Origin: Catenovulum agarivorans DS-2
Lineage (GTDB): Bacteria; Pseudomonadota; Gammaproteobacteria; Enterobacterales; Alteromonadaceae
Length of the DNA stretch: 64,000 nucleotides
NCBI RefSeq assembly: GCF_000568405.1
Contig: NZ_ARZY01000003.1
Location: 62,001 to 126,000 of the forward strand
Direction: 5' to 3'
Positions 9,307-17,247 of this stretch are shown piece by piece (position 1 is the stretch's first letter; the number at the start of each line of letters is the position of its first letter). The translations under genes and the position numbers were made by a program. Under the pieces are notes generated by a model. It did not search any database. It worked only from the letters and a program-made list of their open reading frames with translations, and was not told where the DNA came from.

Positions 9307-11112
9307 GTGAAATATTTCAACCCAATGCTGTTGGCTGGTTTGCTGTTATTTTTTGTGTGCCAAAAAGGCTATGCAGAGCAATTTGCGTTATTACCAGATA
9401 TCCACTTTCAAGATATTTATGCTCAGCCTGAGGCATTAAATCATCACCCGCATATCGATAAACTAGTACGCTCCATGCATGCGCAGCTCACATCAACTCG
9501 GCTGTTTAATGAACCTTATTTTGCGTTGTTGGCTGCGCTAGATGAAATAGCCCAGCAACAAATTAAGTGGGTTATATTACCCGGTGATTTTAGTGACGAT
9601 GGACAACCGGTACATATTCAAAAACTAGCGAGTTTATTTGCTGAATATGAGAAAAAGTACCAGATGCGCTTTTTCCTCGCGCCTGGGAATCACGACCCTG
9701 TCCGCCCCAGCGAACAATCGCACGGGAAAAACGATTTTCTGCAAAATAATGGGGCTGAATTTGCATTATATTCGAGCCAACACAAGCGGTGTTTATCCAA
9801 TAGCAACGAAAATAAGTTAACCCTGTGTGATGACGCAATTAAAGCACTTGGCTACGCAGGTATACATCAAGCGTTGAAAAACTTTGGGTTTACTCCTCGC
9901 CAAACTGATTTGTTTTTTCAAACCCCTTTTCAGCCAATTGATTATAAAAAATATTCTTATCAACAAGGTTTGCAAGCCGCTGCGTTAAATAACCGAACTT
10001 ACCCAGTGTGCGATGAGCAAGGCCATTGCAAACATATCAATGATTTAAGTTATGTGATAGAACCCGTTGAGGGTTTTTGGTTGTTATCTATTGATGCAAA
10101 CGTTTATGTACCGCAAGATTTATCTGGTGAGCATCAGCAGTTTTCTGGATCTAGCAACACGGGCTATAACCACCTAGCCAAACACAAACCATTTTTAATC
10201 CCTTGGATTACACATGTTGTAAAGCAGGCTAAACTTAATGATAAAAAACTGCTGACATTTAGCCATTTTCCTTTAGGCGATTTTTACGATCAAGCTGCTG
10301 AATATGTGCAGAAAATTGGCGGTAAAAGCCATTTTAATCACGCTAGGTTTCCGAGCGAACAAACTTTATCTTTATTTGCGCAAACAGGTTTGCAATTGCA
10401 TATTGCGGGGCATATGCATATTAACGATGCTTCTATTTATAAAAGCGGCGACAATACTTTGATAAACATTCAAGCACCAAGCATTGCTGCGTATATGCCA
10501 GCTTATAAAGTATTAACTTGGCAGGATGACGCACATTTGGCCATGCAGACTCATGTGCTTAAAAATGTAGATGATTTTGACAAGCTATTCCCTATGTACC
10601 AGCGTGAATGGCGTTATCGGCAGCAACATAAGCATGTTATGTGGGATAAGGATGTATTAACAGCGCAGTCGTATTTGCAACTAAGCCAATGGCATATTAG
10701 AGAACTGGTTCGTTTACGTTATATCCCTAGAAATTGGGGTGAACAAGAGCAAGCCTTATTGCAACCCAAAGCTGTGAGTTTGTGGATGTTCGCGCAAACT
10801 CAGACTCAAACTAATGTTATTGATACAACTAAGCCATTAAAACGCTGGCAGCAGTTGTATTTGTTTGATCTGCTGGTTGACTATTACAAATTGGCCAGCG
10901 CGGATTCACTAGCTCTCAAATATGATATAGATGATGAAAAAATACGTATTTATCGTCAATTAGCTAACCAGCTTGAACCGCTAAATAGCCGGAATGATTT
11001 TGCGGGAAAAATCGTTAATATTTTGCACGCGATATTAAAATATTCGAGCCAAACCGATGCTGGTGATGTGTTGATTGACTTGCAGCAGGGGACAATTAGG
11101 CCAGTTGAATAG
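9307..11112 (+). CDS. Periplasmic metallophosphoesterase (calcineurin-like)
   Basis: Exported phosphatase or phosphodiesterase of the binuclear-metal calcineurin-like superfamily. Signal peptide to about residue 23 (GYAE). Metal-binding motifs appear in order: D31-x-H33, GDFSDDG (Asp94), GNHD (128-130), SHFPLG and GHMH. About 190 residues after the last motif are helical and not typical of the family, so the protein is longer than usual (601 aa). The start is a GTG behind CAGGTAA. Its position after the PI-PLC/receptor operon suggests it removes phosphate from the imported or periplasmic product, for example inositol phosphate. That role is inferred from context; substrate cannot be read from sequence. 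Confidence 0.82.
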   Translation: MKYFNPMLLAGLLLFFVCQKGYAEQFALLPDIHFQDIYAQPEALNHHPHIDKLVRSMHAQLTSTRLFNEPYFALLAALDEIAQQQIKWVILPGDFSDDGQPVHIQKLASLFAEYEKKYQMRFFLAPGNHDPVRPSEQSHGKNDFLQNNGAEFALYSSQHKRCLSNSNENKLTLCDDAIKALGYAGIHQALKNFGFTPRQTDLFFQTPFQPIDYKKYSYQQGLQAAALNNRTYPVCDEQGHCKHINDLSYVIEPVEGFWLLSIDANVYVPQDLSGEHQQFSGSSNTGYNHLAKHKPFLIPWITHVVKQAKLNDKKLLTFSHFPLGDFYDQAAEYVQKIGGKSHFNHARFPSEQTLSLFAQTGLQLHIAGHMHINDASIYKSGDNTLINIQAPSIAAYMPAYKVLTWQDDAHLAMQTHVLKNVDDFDKLFPMYQREWRYRQQHKHVMWDKDVLTAQSYLQLSQWHIRELVRLRYIPRNWGEQEQALLQPKAVSLWMFAQTQTQTNVIDTTKPLKRWQQLYLFDLLVDYYKLASADSLALKYDIDDEKIRIYRQLANQLEPLNSRNDFAGKIVNILHAILKYSSQTDAGDVLIDLQQGTIRPVE

Positions 11113-11144
11113 TATGCTGGCCTAATGCTAATACGTAGCAAGTT

Positions 11145-11396
11145 TTATTTGTTCAACTTGGCTTTTGCTTCTTCTACTTTTGAAAAATCTAAACCTAGCT
11201 CGTCTACCGCTTCTTTTATTAGGTTTGGTTGGCTCATTACTAACATTATTAGTGGCTGTAGCTTTTCTTGCGGTATGCCAAGAGTTTGTATGGTAGACAT
11301 TGCTGCCAATGGGTTTTGCGTGAGTTCTTGGAATATTTCACCAATTTTTTGATCTGAGATGTTTTGTTCTTTGAGTAGTTGGATAATTGGGTTCAT
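11145..11396 (-). CDS. DUF2999-family small protein
   Basis: An 83-residue acidic/helical protein starting MNPIIQLLKEQNISDQ and ending in a Lys-rich tail. The pattern (NPLAAMSTIQTLGIP, then a DELGLDFSKVEEAK-like end) matches DUF2999, a family of unknown function in marine Gammaproteobacteria. No signal peptide or membrane segment. It is convergent with the metallophosphoesterase gene and stands alone. Function unknown; the family assignment is from memory of its pattern. Confidence 0.7.
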   Translation of the reverse strand: MNPIIQLLKEQNISDQKIGEIFQELTQNPLAAMSTIQTLGIPQEKLQPLIMLVMSQPNLIKEAVDELGLDFSKVEEAKAKLNK

Positions 11397-11629
11397 GGTT
11401 TTTTTTCCTGTCGATCTTTTGCGGCAAATTTAGCTTATGTGGGTGGTTTTATCAAATAGACTTTTCTTCCCAGAAAAGTAGGTTTCGATTCGGAAAATAT
11501 AAACCCTATCCTAATTACTGGGTTGCTTGTGATTTTTTATCGCCACAAAAAATCTGCATAAATTTTGATTGAAATCAAACAATGTTTGTTTTAAAGTTTC
11601 AGTAATTTCTGAAACTTCGGTAATGAACC

Positions 11630-12175
11630 ATGAATTCAAAACTAGAAGCCTTTGTAATGCACTGTGGTGAAATGGGTAGTCGTTGGGGTTTTAACCGTAC
11701 TATTGGGCAAATGTGCGGGTTAATTTTAATCTCAAAAAATCCACTCACAGCCAATGAAATCTCAGATGCACTGAACATCTCGCGCGGAAATGTCAGCATG
11801 GGTATTAAAGAATTGCAGGCTTGGCGCTTAATTCAAGTTCAGCATATTCCGGGTGATCGCAAAGAATACTATGCACCAGCGGGGGATATCTGGACATTAG
11901 CTTTACGTGTGTTTGAAGAAAGACGTAAACGCGAAGTAGACCCAACTTTGTCCTTGCTACGCGACAACCTGCTAACAGAGCCGAGCAATGATGCTGAATT
12001 GTATGCGTTAGAGCAAATGCAGCAAATTCATGACCTGCTTGAAACCATCACCCACTGGGCAGCAGAGTTGCCAAAAATGGGCCCAGAAAAACTTAATACC
12101 TTGATGCGTTTGGGGGCAGGGGTTGGCAAAGTGTTGGATATGAAAGATAAATTTTTAAACTCAGCAGACAAATAG
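11630..12175 (+). CDS. GbsR/MarR-family transcriptional regulator
   Basis: A 181-aa winged-helix DNA-binding protein. The N-terminal half contains the helix-turn-helix (NPLTANEISDALNISRGNVS) and wing (IPGDRKEYY) characteristic of GbsR-like members of the MarR superfamily. The C-terminal half is a helical dimerisation region. It lies 110 bases upstream of cydAB in the same direction, with an inverted repeat TTTACCTA...TAGGTAAA in between. It may therefore regulate the oxidase operon, itself, or both; this is inferred from position. GbsR proteins in other bacteria respond to choline or other small ligands; no ligand can be assigned here. Confidence 0.8.
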   Translation: MNSKLEAFVMHCGEMGSRWGFNRTIGQMCGLILISKNPLTANEISDALNISRGNVSMGIKELQAWRLIQVQHIPGDRKEYYAPAGDIWTLALRVFEERRKREVDPTLSLLRDNLLTEPSNDAELYALEQMQQIHDLLETITHWAAELPKMGPEKLNTLMRLGAGVGKVLDMKDKFLNSADK

Positions 12176-12198
12176 CCACAACAGGGGTTAATCGCAAG

Positions 12199-12259
12199 TT
12201 TACCTAAGCTTTATATAACAGCTTGATGGGCATAAGCGAGTTTGTAGGGCCTAGGTAAA
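12199..12259. promoter_or_regulatory. Inverted repeat upstream of cydA, possible operator
   Basis: TTTACCTA at 12199-12206 and TAGGTAAA at 12252-12259 are perfect inverted copies 45 bases apart, between the GbsR-type gene and cydA. They could be paired half-sites for a dimeric regulator or a long-loop hairpin in the cydA leader. A good ribosome site (GGAGG) precedes cydA just after it. Binding is unproven. Confidence 0.35.
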
Positions 12260-12285
12260 TTTACAATTTTTTTAGGAGGCTGGTT

Positions 12286-13653
12286 ATGGAGCTTTTTCTC
12301 GGGCTCGATACGCTGGTGTTGTCACGCATACAGTTTGCACTCAATATCAGTTTTCACATTTTGTTTCCAACCATCACAATTGCTTTGGCTTGGTACCTAT
12401 TTTATTTCAAACTTAAGTTTCAACTAACCCAAGATCCAGTGTGGATGCGAGCTTATCGCTTTTGGGTCAAAATATTCGCACTCACCTTTGCATTAGGTGT
12501 GGTTAGTGGCATTACTATGTCGTTCCAGTTTGGCACTAACTGGCCGGGGTTTATGCAAACCGTCGGTAATATTGCTGGCCCATTATTGGGATATGAAGTG
12601 CTAACCGCATTCTTTTTAGAAGCGACGTTTTTAGGCATTATGTTATTTGGTATGCAAAGAGTGAAACCTTGGGTGCATACTTTGGCGACCTTTGTAGTGG
12701 CTTTTGGAACCAGTGTGTCAGCTTTTTGGATACTGGCGCTCAACTCGTGGATGCAAACGCCCACCGGCTTTGAAATGATAGACGGGGTCGCACATGTAAC
12801 GAGCTGGTTTGAGGTTATTTTTAATCCATCTTTTCCATATCGTCTTAGCCATATGCTGGTGGCATCTGGTTTAACTGCATCGTTTTTTATTATTGGTTTA
12901 AGTGCCTACCGCATATATCGAGGGGATGAGAAACGTGCGCCAAAACAAACGCTTAAAACTGCATTAACCATTGCAGCCTTGCTTGCTCCAACTCAAATAT
13001 TTTTAGGCGATATACATGGGTTAAACACTCTAGAGCATCAGCCGCAGAAAGTTGCAGCAATTGAGGGCGTTTGGCATACAGAACAAGGCGCACCGTTAGT
13101 TTTATTCGCCTTGCCAGATGAACAAACGCAGCAGAATTTATGGGCGCTTGAAATACCTAATCTGGCTAGTTTTATCTTAACCCACGACTGGCAAGGTGAA
13201 ATTAAAGGCTTAAATGAATTCGAGAAACACCCACCGGTCGCACCTGTGTTTTATGCTTTCAGAATTATGGTTGCGCTGGGTATGTTGATGCTATTGGTGG
13301 CTTGGGTTGCGCGCTGGCAATTGTTTCGCAAGCAACAAACATCTGAGTTGATTAACCGAGTACTTATCGCTATGACTTTCTCAGGTTGGGTAGCAACACT
13401 TGCGGGTTGGTATGTAACTGAAATTGGCCGACAGCCTTATTTGGTTTCGGGAATTCTTACGGTAGAGCAAGCTGTTACACCAATTGCCCCTGAAAATGTA
13501 GGTTTTAGCTTGCTGTTATATATTTTGGTCTATAGCGGCTTACTGGTCGCTTATATCCATACGGTATTTTTAATGGCTCGTCGTGCCGTGGATATCGAAG
13601 AAATTACCACAGAAGAAGCCAAACAAGCATCTTTGGAGGTGCAAAATGCATAA
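12286..13653 (+). CDS. cydA: Cytochrome bd-type quinol oxidase subunit I (cyanide-insensitive type)
   Basis: Inner-membrane subunit that oxidises quinol and carries haems b and d to reduce oxygen. Recognisable features are the b-haem ligand His24 in SFHILFP, the GYEVLTAFFLEATFLGIMLFG segment with two conserved acidic residues, the HMLVASG helix, and the EIGRQPYLVSG signature. At 455 aa it has a short quinol loop, as in CioA-type oxidases rather than E. coli CydA (522 aa). A GGAGG ribosome site precedes the ATG. It overlaps cydB by 8 bases, so translation is coupled. No cydX-like small gene is seen after cydB. Confidence 0.93.
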   Translation: MELFLGLDTLVLSRIQFALNISFHILFPTITIALAWYLFYFKLKFQLTQDPVWMRAYRFWVKIFALTFALGVVSGITMSFQFGTNWPGFMQTVGNIAGPLLGYEVLTAFFLEATFLGIMLFGMQRVKPWVHTLATFVVAFGTSVSAFWILALNSWMQTPTGFEMIDGVAHVTSWFEVIFNPSFPYRLSHMLVASGLTASFFIIGLSAYRIYRGDEKRAPKQTLKTALTIAALLAPTQIFLGDIHGLNTLEHQPQKVAAIEGVWHTEQGAPLVLFALPDEQTQQNLWALEIPNLASFILTHDWQGEIKGLNEFEKHPPVAPVFYAFRIMVALGMLMLLVAWVARWQLFRKQQTSELINRVLIAMTFSGWVATLAGWYVTEIGRQPYLVSGILTVEQAVTPIAPENVGFSLLLYILVYSGLLVAYIHTVFLMARRAVDIEEITTEEAKQASLEVQNA

Positions 13654-14653
13654 CTATTTATCAGCTGATAGCTTGGCGATTATCTTTGCAGGCTTAACAG
13701 GGTTAGCAGTGCTTTTATATGCCATTTTAGATGGGTATGATTTGGGTGTGGGGATCTTGTTGCCGACTAACGACAACCAAACCGCGTCAACTATGATTGC
13801 ATCAATCGGCCCGTTTTGGGATGCCAACGAAACTTGGTTAGTATTGGCGGTGGGTTTGATATTGATTGCATTTCCTGCTGCACATAATTTAATACTTGAA
13901 GCACTCTATATTCCGGTTGTGATTTTATTAGTTGCATTGATTATGCGTGGTGTTGCGTTTGACTTTAGAGTAAAAGCTGCAATGAGCCACAGGCCCAAAT
14001 GGAATGTTTTATTTAAACTCGGTTCTATATTAGCAGCGCTGAGCCAAGGTTATATGTTGGGTTTGTATGTTATGGGATTTGAGACGAGTGTTACCGCTTA
14101 TTTATTTGCTGGCATAAGCGCATTGGGGGTATTGGCCGCATATGCGTATATTGGTGCTTGCTGGCTAGTGATGAAAACTGAACACGAGTTGCAACAACAA
14201 GCAACCAAGTGGGCACGCGCAGCCGGACGTTTTGCTTTTATGGGCGTTGTGAGTGTTTCGGTTGTTAACCCCTTGATTAATCCTGCTGTTTTTGACCGTT
14301 GGTTTAGTCTACCAAATGCAATTTTGTTGCTACCGCTGCCGTTATTTTGTTTTGTGCTGTTTTTAGTGGTCGACAGGCTGCTAAAACGTATGCCATTTAA
14401 ACAGGATGTCAGTTGTTGGATCCCGTTTGTTGCGGCTGTTGTTATCTTTTTTATTTGTTTTTGCGCATTTGCTTTTAGTTATTTTCCAGACATAGTGCCA
14501 GGAAAGCTCGATATATTTAGCGCAGCTTCTGCTGCTGAAAGTTTGAGTTTTATGTTGTGGGGCGCGTTAATTGTAGTGCCAACTATTCTCTGTTATACCT
14601 TTTACTCATACCGAGTATTTTGGGGCAAAGTACGCGAGCTGAGTTACGACTAA
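13646..14653 (+). CDS. cydB: Cytochrome bd-type quinol oxidase subunit II
   Basis: Partner subunit of the oxidase, a multi-helix membrane protein without its own catalytic haem. The start was set at ATG 13646 because GGAGGT lies 7 bases upstream, and it overlaps the end of cydA (ATGCATAA). An open frame extends further upstream but that would read through cydA. It contains the LDGYDLGVGIL and FWDANETWLVLAVG motifs diagnostic for CydB/CioB. Length 335 aa is normal. The operon probably ends here; a separate ribosome site serves the dUTPase gene downstream. Confidence 0.93.
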   Translation: MHNYLSADSLAIIFAGLTGLAVLLYAILDGYDLGVGILLPTNDNQTASTMIASIGPFWDANETWLVLAVGLILIAFPAAHNLILEALYIPVVILLVALIMRGVAFDFRVKAAMSHRPKWNVLFKLGSILAALSQGYMLGLYVMGFETSVTAYLFAGISALGVLAAYAYIGACWLVMKTEHELQQQATKWARAAGRFAFMGVVSVSVVNPLINPAVFDRWFSLPNAILLLPLPLFCFVLFLVVDRLLKRMPFKQDVSCWIPFVAAVVIFFICFCAFAFSYFPDIVPGKLDIFSAASAAESLSFMLWGALIVVPTILCYTFYSYRVFWGKVRELSYD

Positions 14654-14731
14654 CAATGAATTGGCTAGAATATCCAATCTAAGCAAGCTAAACTGCAGGC
14701 AGATTTATTCAGATAATAACGAGGATTAAAA

Positions 14732-15391
14732 ATGCTTTCGACCAACCAAGCTGCGACTATGTTGGCACTACAAGACAAAATGAATGCGAAAGTAAACCCA
14801 GACTGGATTGCGGTTAAGTCACCATTTTTACGCGCTGTGGTGATTGAAGCGGCTGAAGCGATTGAACACCACGGGTGGAAATGGTGGAAGAAACAAGAGT
14901 GTGATTTAGAACAACTGCAAATGGAGTTGGTGGATATTTGGCACTTTGTTTTGTCAGCGATTTTAATTAAACACGAAGGTGCACAGCAACCAGCGTTAGA
15001 TGATGTGTTTGCTGAGTTAGGTAGCACAAGCGTAACTTTTGACGGCCAACAAATTAGTTATGCGTCATTAAACTTGTTAGAAAAATTAGAACTAACTATA
15101 GGTTTAGCTGCAGCAAAACGTTATAGCTTAGGTTTATTCTCAGCGCTTTTGGCCGATTGCCAAATGAGTTGGGACGATTTATACGCGCAATATGTTAGCA
15201 AAAACGTACTAAACTTCTTCCGCCAAGATAATGGTTATAAAGAAGGCTCTTATGTGAAAATTTGGAGTGGCCGCGAAGACAACGAACACTTAGTTGAAAT
15301 TATGGCTAAGCTGGATGTTAAATCAGACAGCTACCAAACTGATTTATACAACGAGCTGCAAGCGCGTTATAACTTGTTGGATATGGCTTAA
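14732..15391 (+). CDS. All-alpha dUTP diphosphatase (dimeric dUTPase-like, MazG superfamily)
   Basis: Cytosolic nucleotide pyrophosphatase predicted to hydrolyse dUTP to dUMP, keeping uracil out of DNA and feeding dTMP synthesis. Metal-binding acidic motifs are visible: EAAEAIEHHGWKWWKK (about 48-63) and ELVDIWHF (about 71-78), followed by further acidic helices. This is the all-alpha dUTPase, unrelated to the trimeric Dut. Length 219 aa fits the family. It starts behind AACGAGG 79 bases after cydB and ends just before a hairpin shared with the convergent yceH gene. Confidence 0.82.
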   Translation: MLSTNQAATMLALQDKMNAKVNPDWIAVKSPFLRAVVIEAAEAIEHHGWKWWKKQECDLEQLQMELVDIWHFVLSAILIKHEGAQQPALDDVFAELGSTSVTFDGQQISYASLNLLEKLELTIGLAAAKRYSLGLFSALLADCQMSWDDLYAQYVSKNVLNFFRQDNGYKEGSYVKIWSGREDNEHLVEIMAKLDVKSDSYQTDLYNELQARYNLLDMA

Positions 15392-15411
15392 TCCGCATAT
15401 TGAGGTTGAGT

Positions 15412-15439
15412 CAGTTAGGGGTTAATCAGCCCCTAACTG
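15412..15439. terminator. Hairpin between dUTPase gene and yceH
   Basis: A perfect 10-base stem, CAGTTAGGGG (15412-15421) and CCCCTAACTG (15430-15439), with an 8-base loop, between two convergent genes and overlapping the yceH stop codon. It lacks a long T run on either strand, so it may be a weak or Rho-assisted bidirectional terminator. Confidence 0.55.
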
Positions 15440-16087
15440 CTGTTTCAATTCGGCAAGTTCAACGGTTAGTTGGTTCACTTGAGCTTTTAGTTGTTCAAAT
15501 TCCTCAATCGAAACCGTACTGTTTGTTGAAGCCACTGAGTTTTGGCTCAGACTATGCGCTTCAGTTACTACCTCTGCCACCTCTCCACTAAACAAATGGC
15601 CAAACCTATGTTCTCGTTTGCCTGGTTCCCGAGCAAGTTTTACCACAAATGGACCATCTTCGGCGTTAGCTAATTCATTTAAACAAGCTTCTACTTGGCC
15701 AACATCGTTAAACGGATTTAATCTTTGGCTGCGAGTTCTCAGTTCACCTGGTGTTTGTGGACCCCTAACAAACAACAGACATAGAATAGCCGCTTGTGCT
15801 GAATCAAAATTAAACGCTGAAAATTCACTGCCGTAAAATCTGTGACGGTATTTATTCACTCGGCCGCTTGGTCCTGCGTCGGCCAACAGTCTTTGTTGGA
15901 TTAATTCGTCAACAACATTTTGTACGTCAACTTCTGAGTATTGAACAACTGGATCTCGATTACTTTTTTGATTACAAGCAGTTGTGATTGCATTTATCGA
16001 CATTGGGTATTGGTCAGGTGTGGTAATTTGTTTTTCTAACATCACACCTAATACACGAACTTGCTCTGCGGATAATTCTAACTTCAT
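15422..16087 (-). CDS. yceH: YceH/UPF0502 family protein
   Basis: Conserved protein of unknown exact function (DUF480), made of tandem winged-helix domains: LSAEQVRVLGVMLEKQITTP at the start and RGPQTPGELRTRSQRL in the second domain. It ends in a coiled-coil-like Glu/Leu/Gln tail (about residues 195-221). The start was placed at 16087 because AAGGAA lies just upstream and known members begin at this Met; the frame stays open a further 20 codons. It is divergent from kdgK across 219 bases that should hold both promoters. Confidence 0.88.
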   Translation of the reverse strand: MKLELSAEQVRVLGVMLEKQITTPDQYPMSINAITTACNQKSNRDPVVQYSEVDVQNVVDELIQQRLLADAGPSGRVNKYRHRFYGSEFSAFNFDSAQAAILCLLFVRGPQTPGELRTRSQRLNPFNDVGQVEACLNELANAEDGPFVVKLAREPGKREHRFGHLFSGEVAEVVTEAHSLSQNSVASTNSTVSIEEFEQLKAQVNQLTVELAELKQQLGAD

Positions 16088-16306
16088 GGCAATTTCCTTT
16101 TTTCTTTGTGCAAGGTTCAGTATAAACCGAGCCGCAGAAAATGGCATGAGAATTAGAGTTGAATTTTCTGCATATTTTCCTGCTGTATGTTGATTGTTTC
16201 GTGAATAAATAAATTGCCTGTGGTTATTTGTTCAATCACGCAGTAAGATGTCGAAAATTTAACCGTATCAATTGACCATTACTCAATACAACTGGCGGAG
16301 TGTAAC

Positions 16307-17200
16307 ATGACTAGATTGCTTTCAATTGGCGAATGTATGATGGAATTAAATGCCATCAACCCTCTTAACTTTAAACGTGCATTTGCTGGCGACACATATA
16401 ATACGGCGGTTTATGCACAGCGTTGGGCACCTGAATTGTCGGTATACTACATGTCGGCGATAGGCTCTGATAGTTTGAGTGAAGAGATGTTGGCACAATT
16501 TAAAGGTGAAGGTTTAAAAACCGATTATGTATTCCGCCAACCTGACGGACAAATTGGTTTATATTCAATTACTCGTGATGCACAAGATCAGCGCTGTGTA
16601 AATTATTGGCGGAAAGAATCAGCCGCAACACAATTGATGCAATTGTTTGCCGAAAAAGGTGGTGTTGAGCAGCTGCGCCATTTTGATGTTGTGTATTTCA
16701 CTGGTATTAGTTTGGGTATTTTGGCAGACGAAGACAAAACTAGGTTGCTTGACTTAATAGCTCAATTGCGCGAGCGTGGTAGCTTAATTGCGTTTGATCC
16801 TAACTATCGAGCCAAATTATGGCAGTCACCAGAGCAAGCAAAACACTGGTATGAACAAGCTTATCAATTAACTGATATCGCGTTACCGGGTTTAACTGAT
16901 CACCAAAATGTATATGGCCACAGAACACATCAAGAAGTTAAAAACTATGTGTTTGCATTGGGCTGTAAAGAGGTTGTGGTTAAAAGCTCGGCTGGTATTT
17001 ATGCGTTTGCACCGCAAATTGACTATTTTTCGCCAGTGGTTGAAGGCGCGCCTTGTATAGATACCACAGCTGCAGGCGACTCGTTTGCTGGTACTTATCT
17101 AGCAGCGCGTATGCAAAAAACTGAAATTGATGACGCAATTGCTGCAGCTGCTAATGTTGCACAAAGTGTCATTCGCCATGTCGGCGCAATCACTCACTAA
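16307..17200 (+). CDS. kdgK: 2-keto-3-deoxygluconate kinase-like PfkB sugar kinase
   Basis: PfkB/ribokinase-fold kinase predicted to phosphorylate 2-keto-3-deoxygluconate (or the galacto epimer) to the 6-phosphate for Entner-Doudoroff cleavage. It has the GECMMEL start, AGDTYNTAVY substrate loop, and the C-terminal PfkB signature DTTAAGDSFAGTYLA with the catalytic Asp. Length 297 aa is typical of KdgK. It sits beside a sulfatase in an agarolytic neighbourhood, which fits use on products of 3,6-anhydro-L-galactose or uronate breakdown. The rest of that pathway is not in the window, and stereospecificity cannot be decided. Confidence 0.83.
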   Translation: MTRLLSIGECMMELNAINPLNFKRAFAGDTYNTAVYAQRWAPELSVYYMSAIGSDSLSEEMLAQFKGEGLKTDYVFRQPDGQIGLYSITRDAQDQRCVNYWRKESAATQLMQLFAEKGGVEQLRHFDVVYFTGISLGILADEDKTRLLDLIAQLRERGSLIAFDPNYRAKLWQSPEQAKHWYEQAYQLTDIALPGLTDHQNVYGHRTHQEVKNYVFALGCKEVVVKSSAGIYAFAPQIDYFSPVVEGAPCIDTTAAGDSFAGTYLAARMQKTEIDDAIAAAANVAQSVIRHVGAITH

Positions 17201-17220
17201 TTATTTTTCCCTTTCTGCTG

Positions 17221-17247
17221 AAAGCCGCAGTTAATCACTGCGGCTTT
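17221..17247. terminator. Bidirectional terminator between kdgK and sulfatase
   Basis: Stem AAAGCCGCAGT (17221-17231) and ACTGCGGCTTT (17237-17247) with a 5-base loop. It carries T-rich flanks on the + side and an A-rich start that gives T on the - side. It lies between convergent genes and overlaps the sulfatase stop codon. Confidence 0.8.

Noticed and set aside
12714-12720. TGTGTCA box inside cydA
   Set aside because: No C(C/G)AA(T/C)A box 16 bases downstream and it lies within a coding region; treated as chance.
14656-14682. Tiny frame after cydB as a possible cydX
   Set aside because: Only 8 codons with no membrane segment; too short for CydX, and CIO-type oxidases often lack it.
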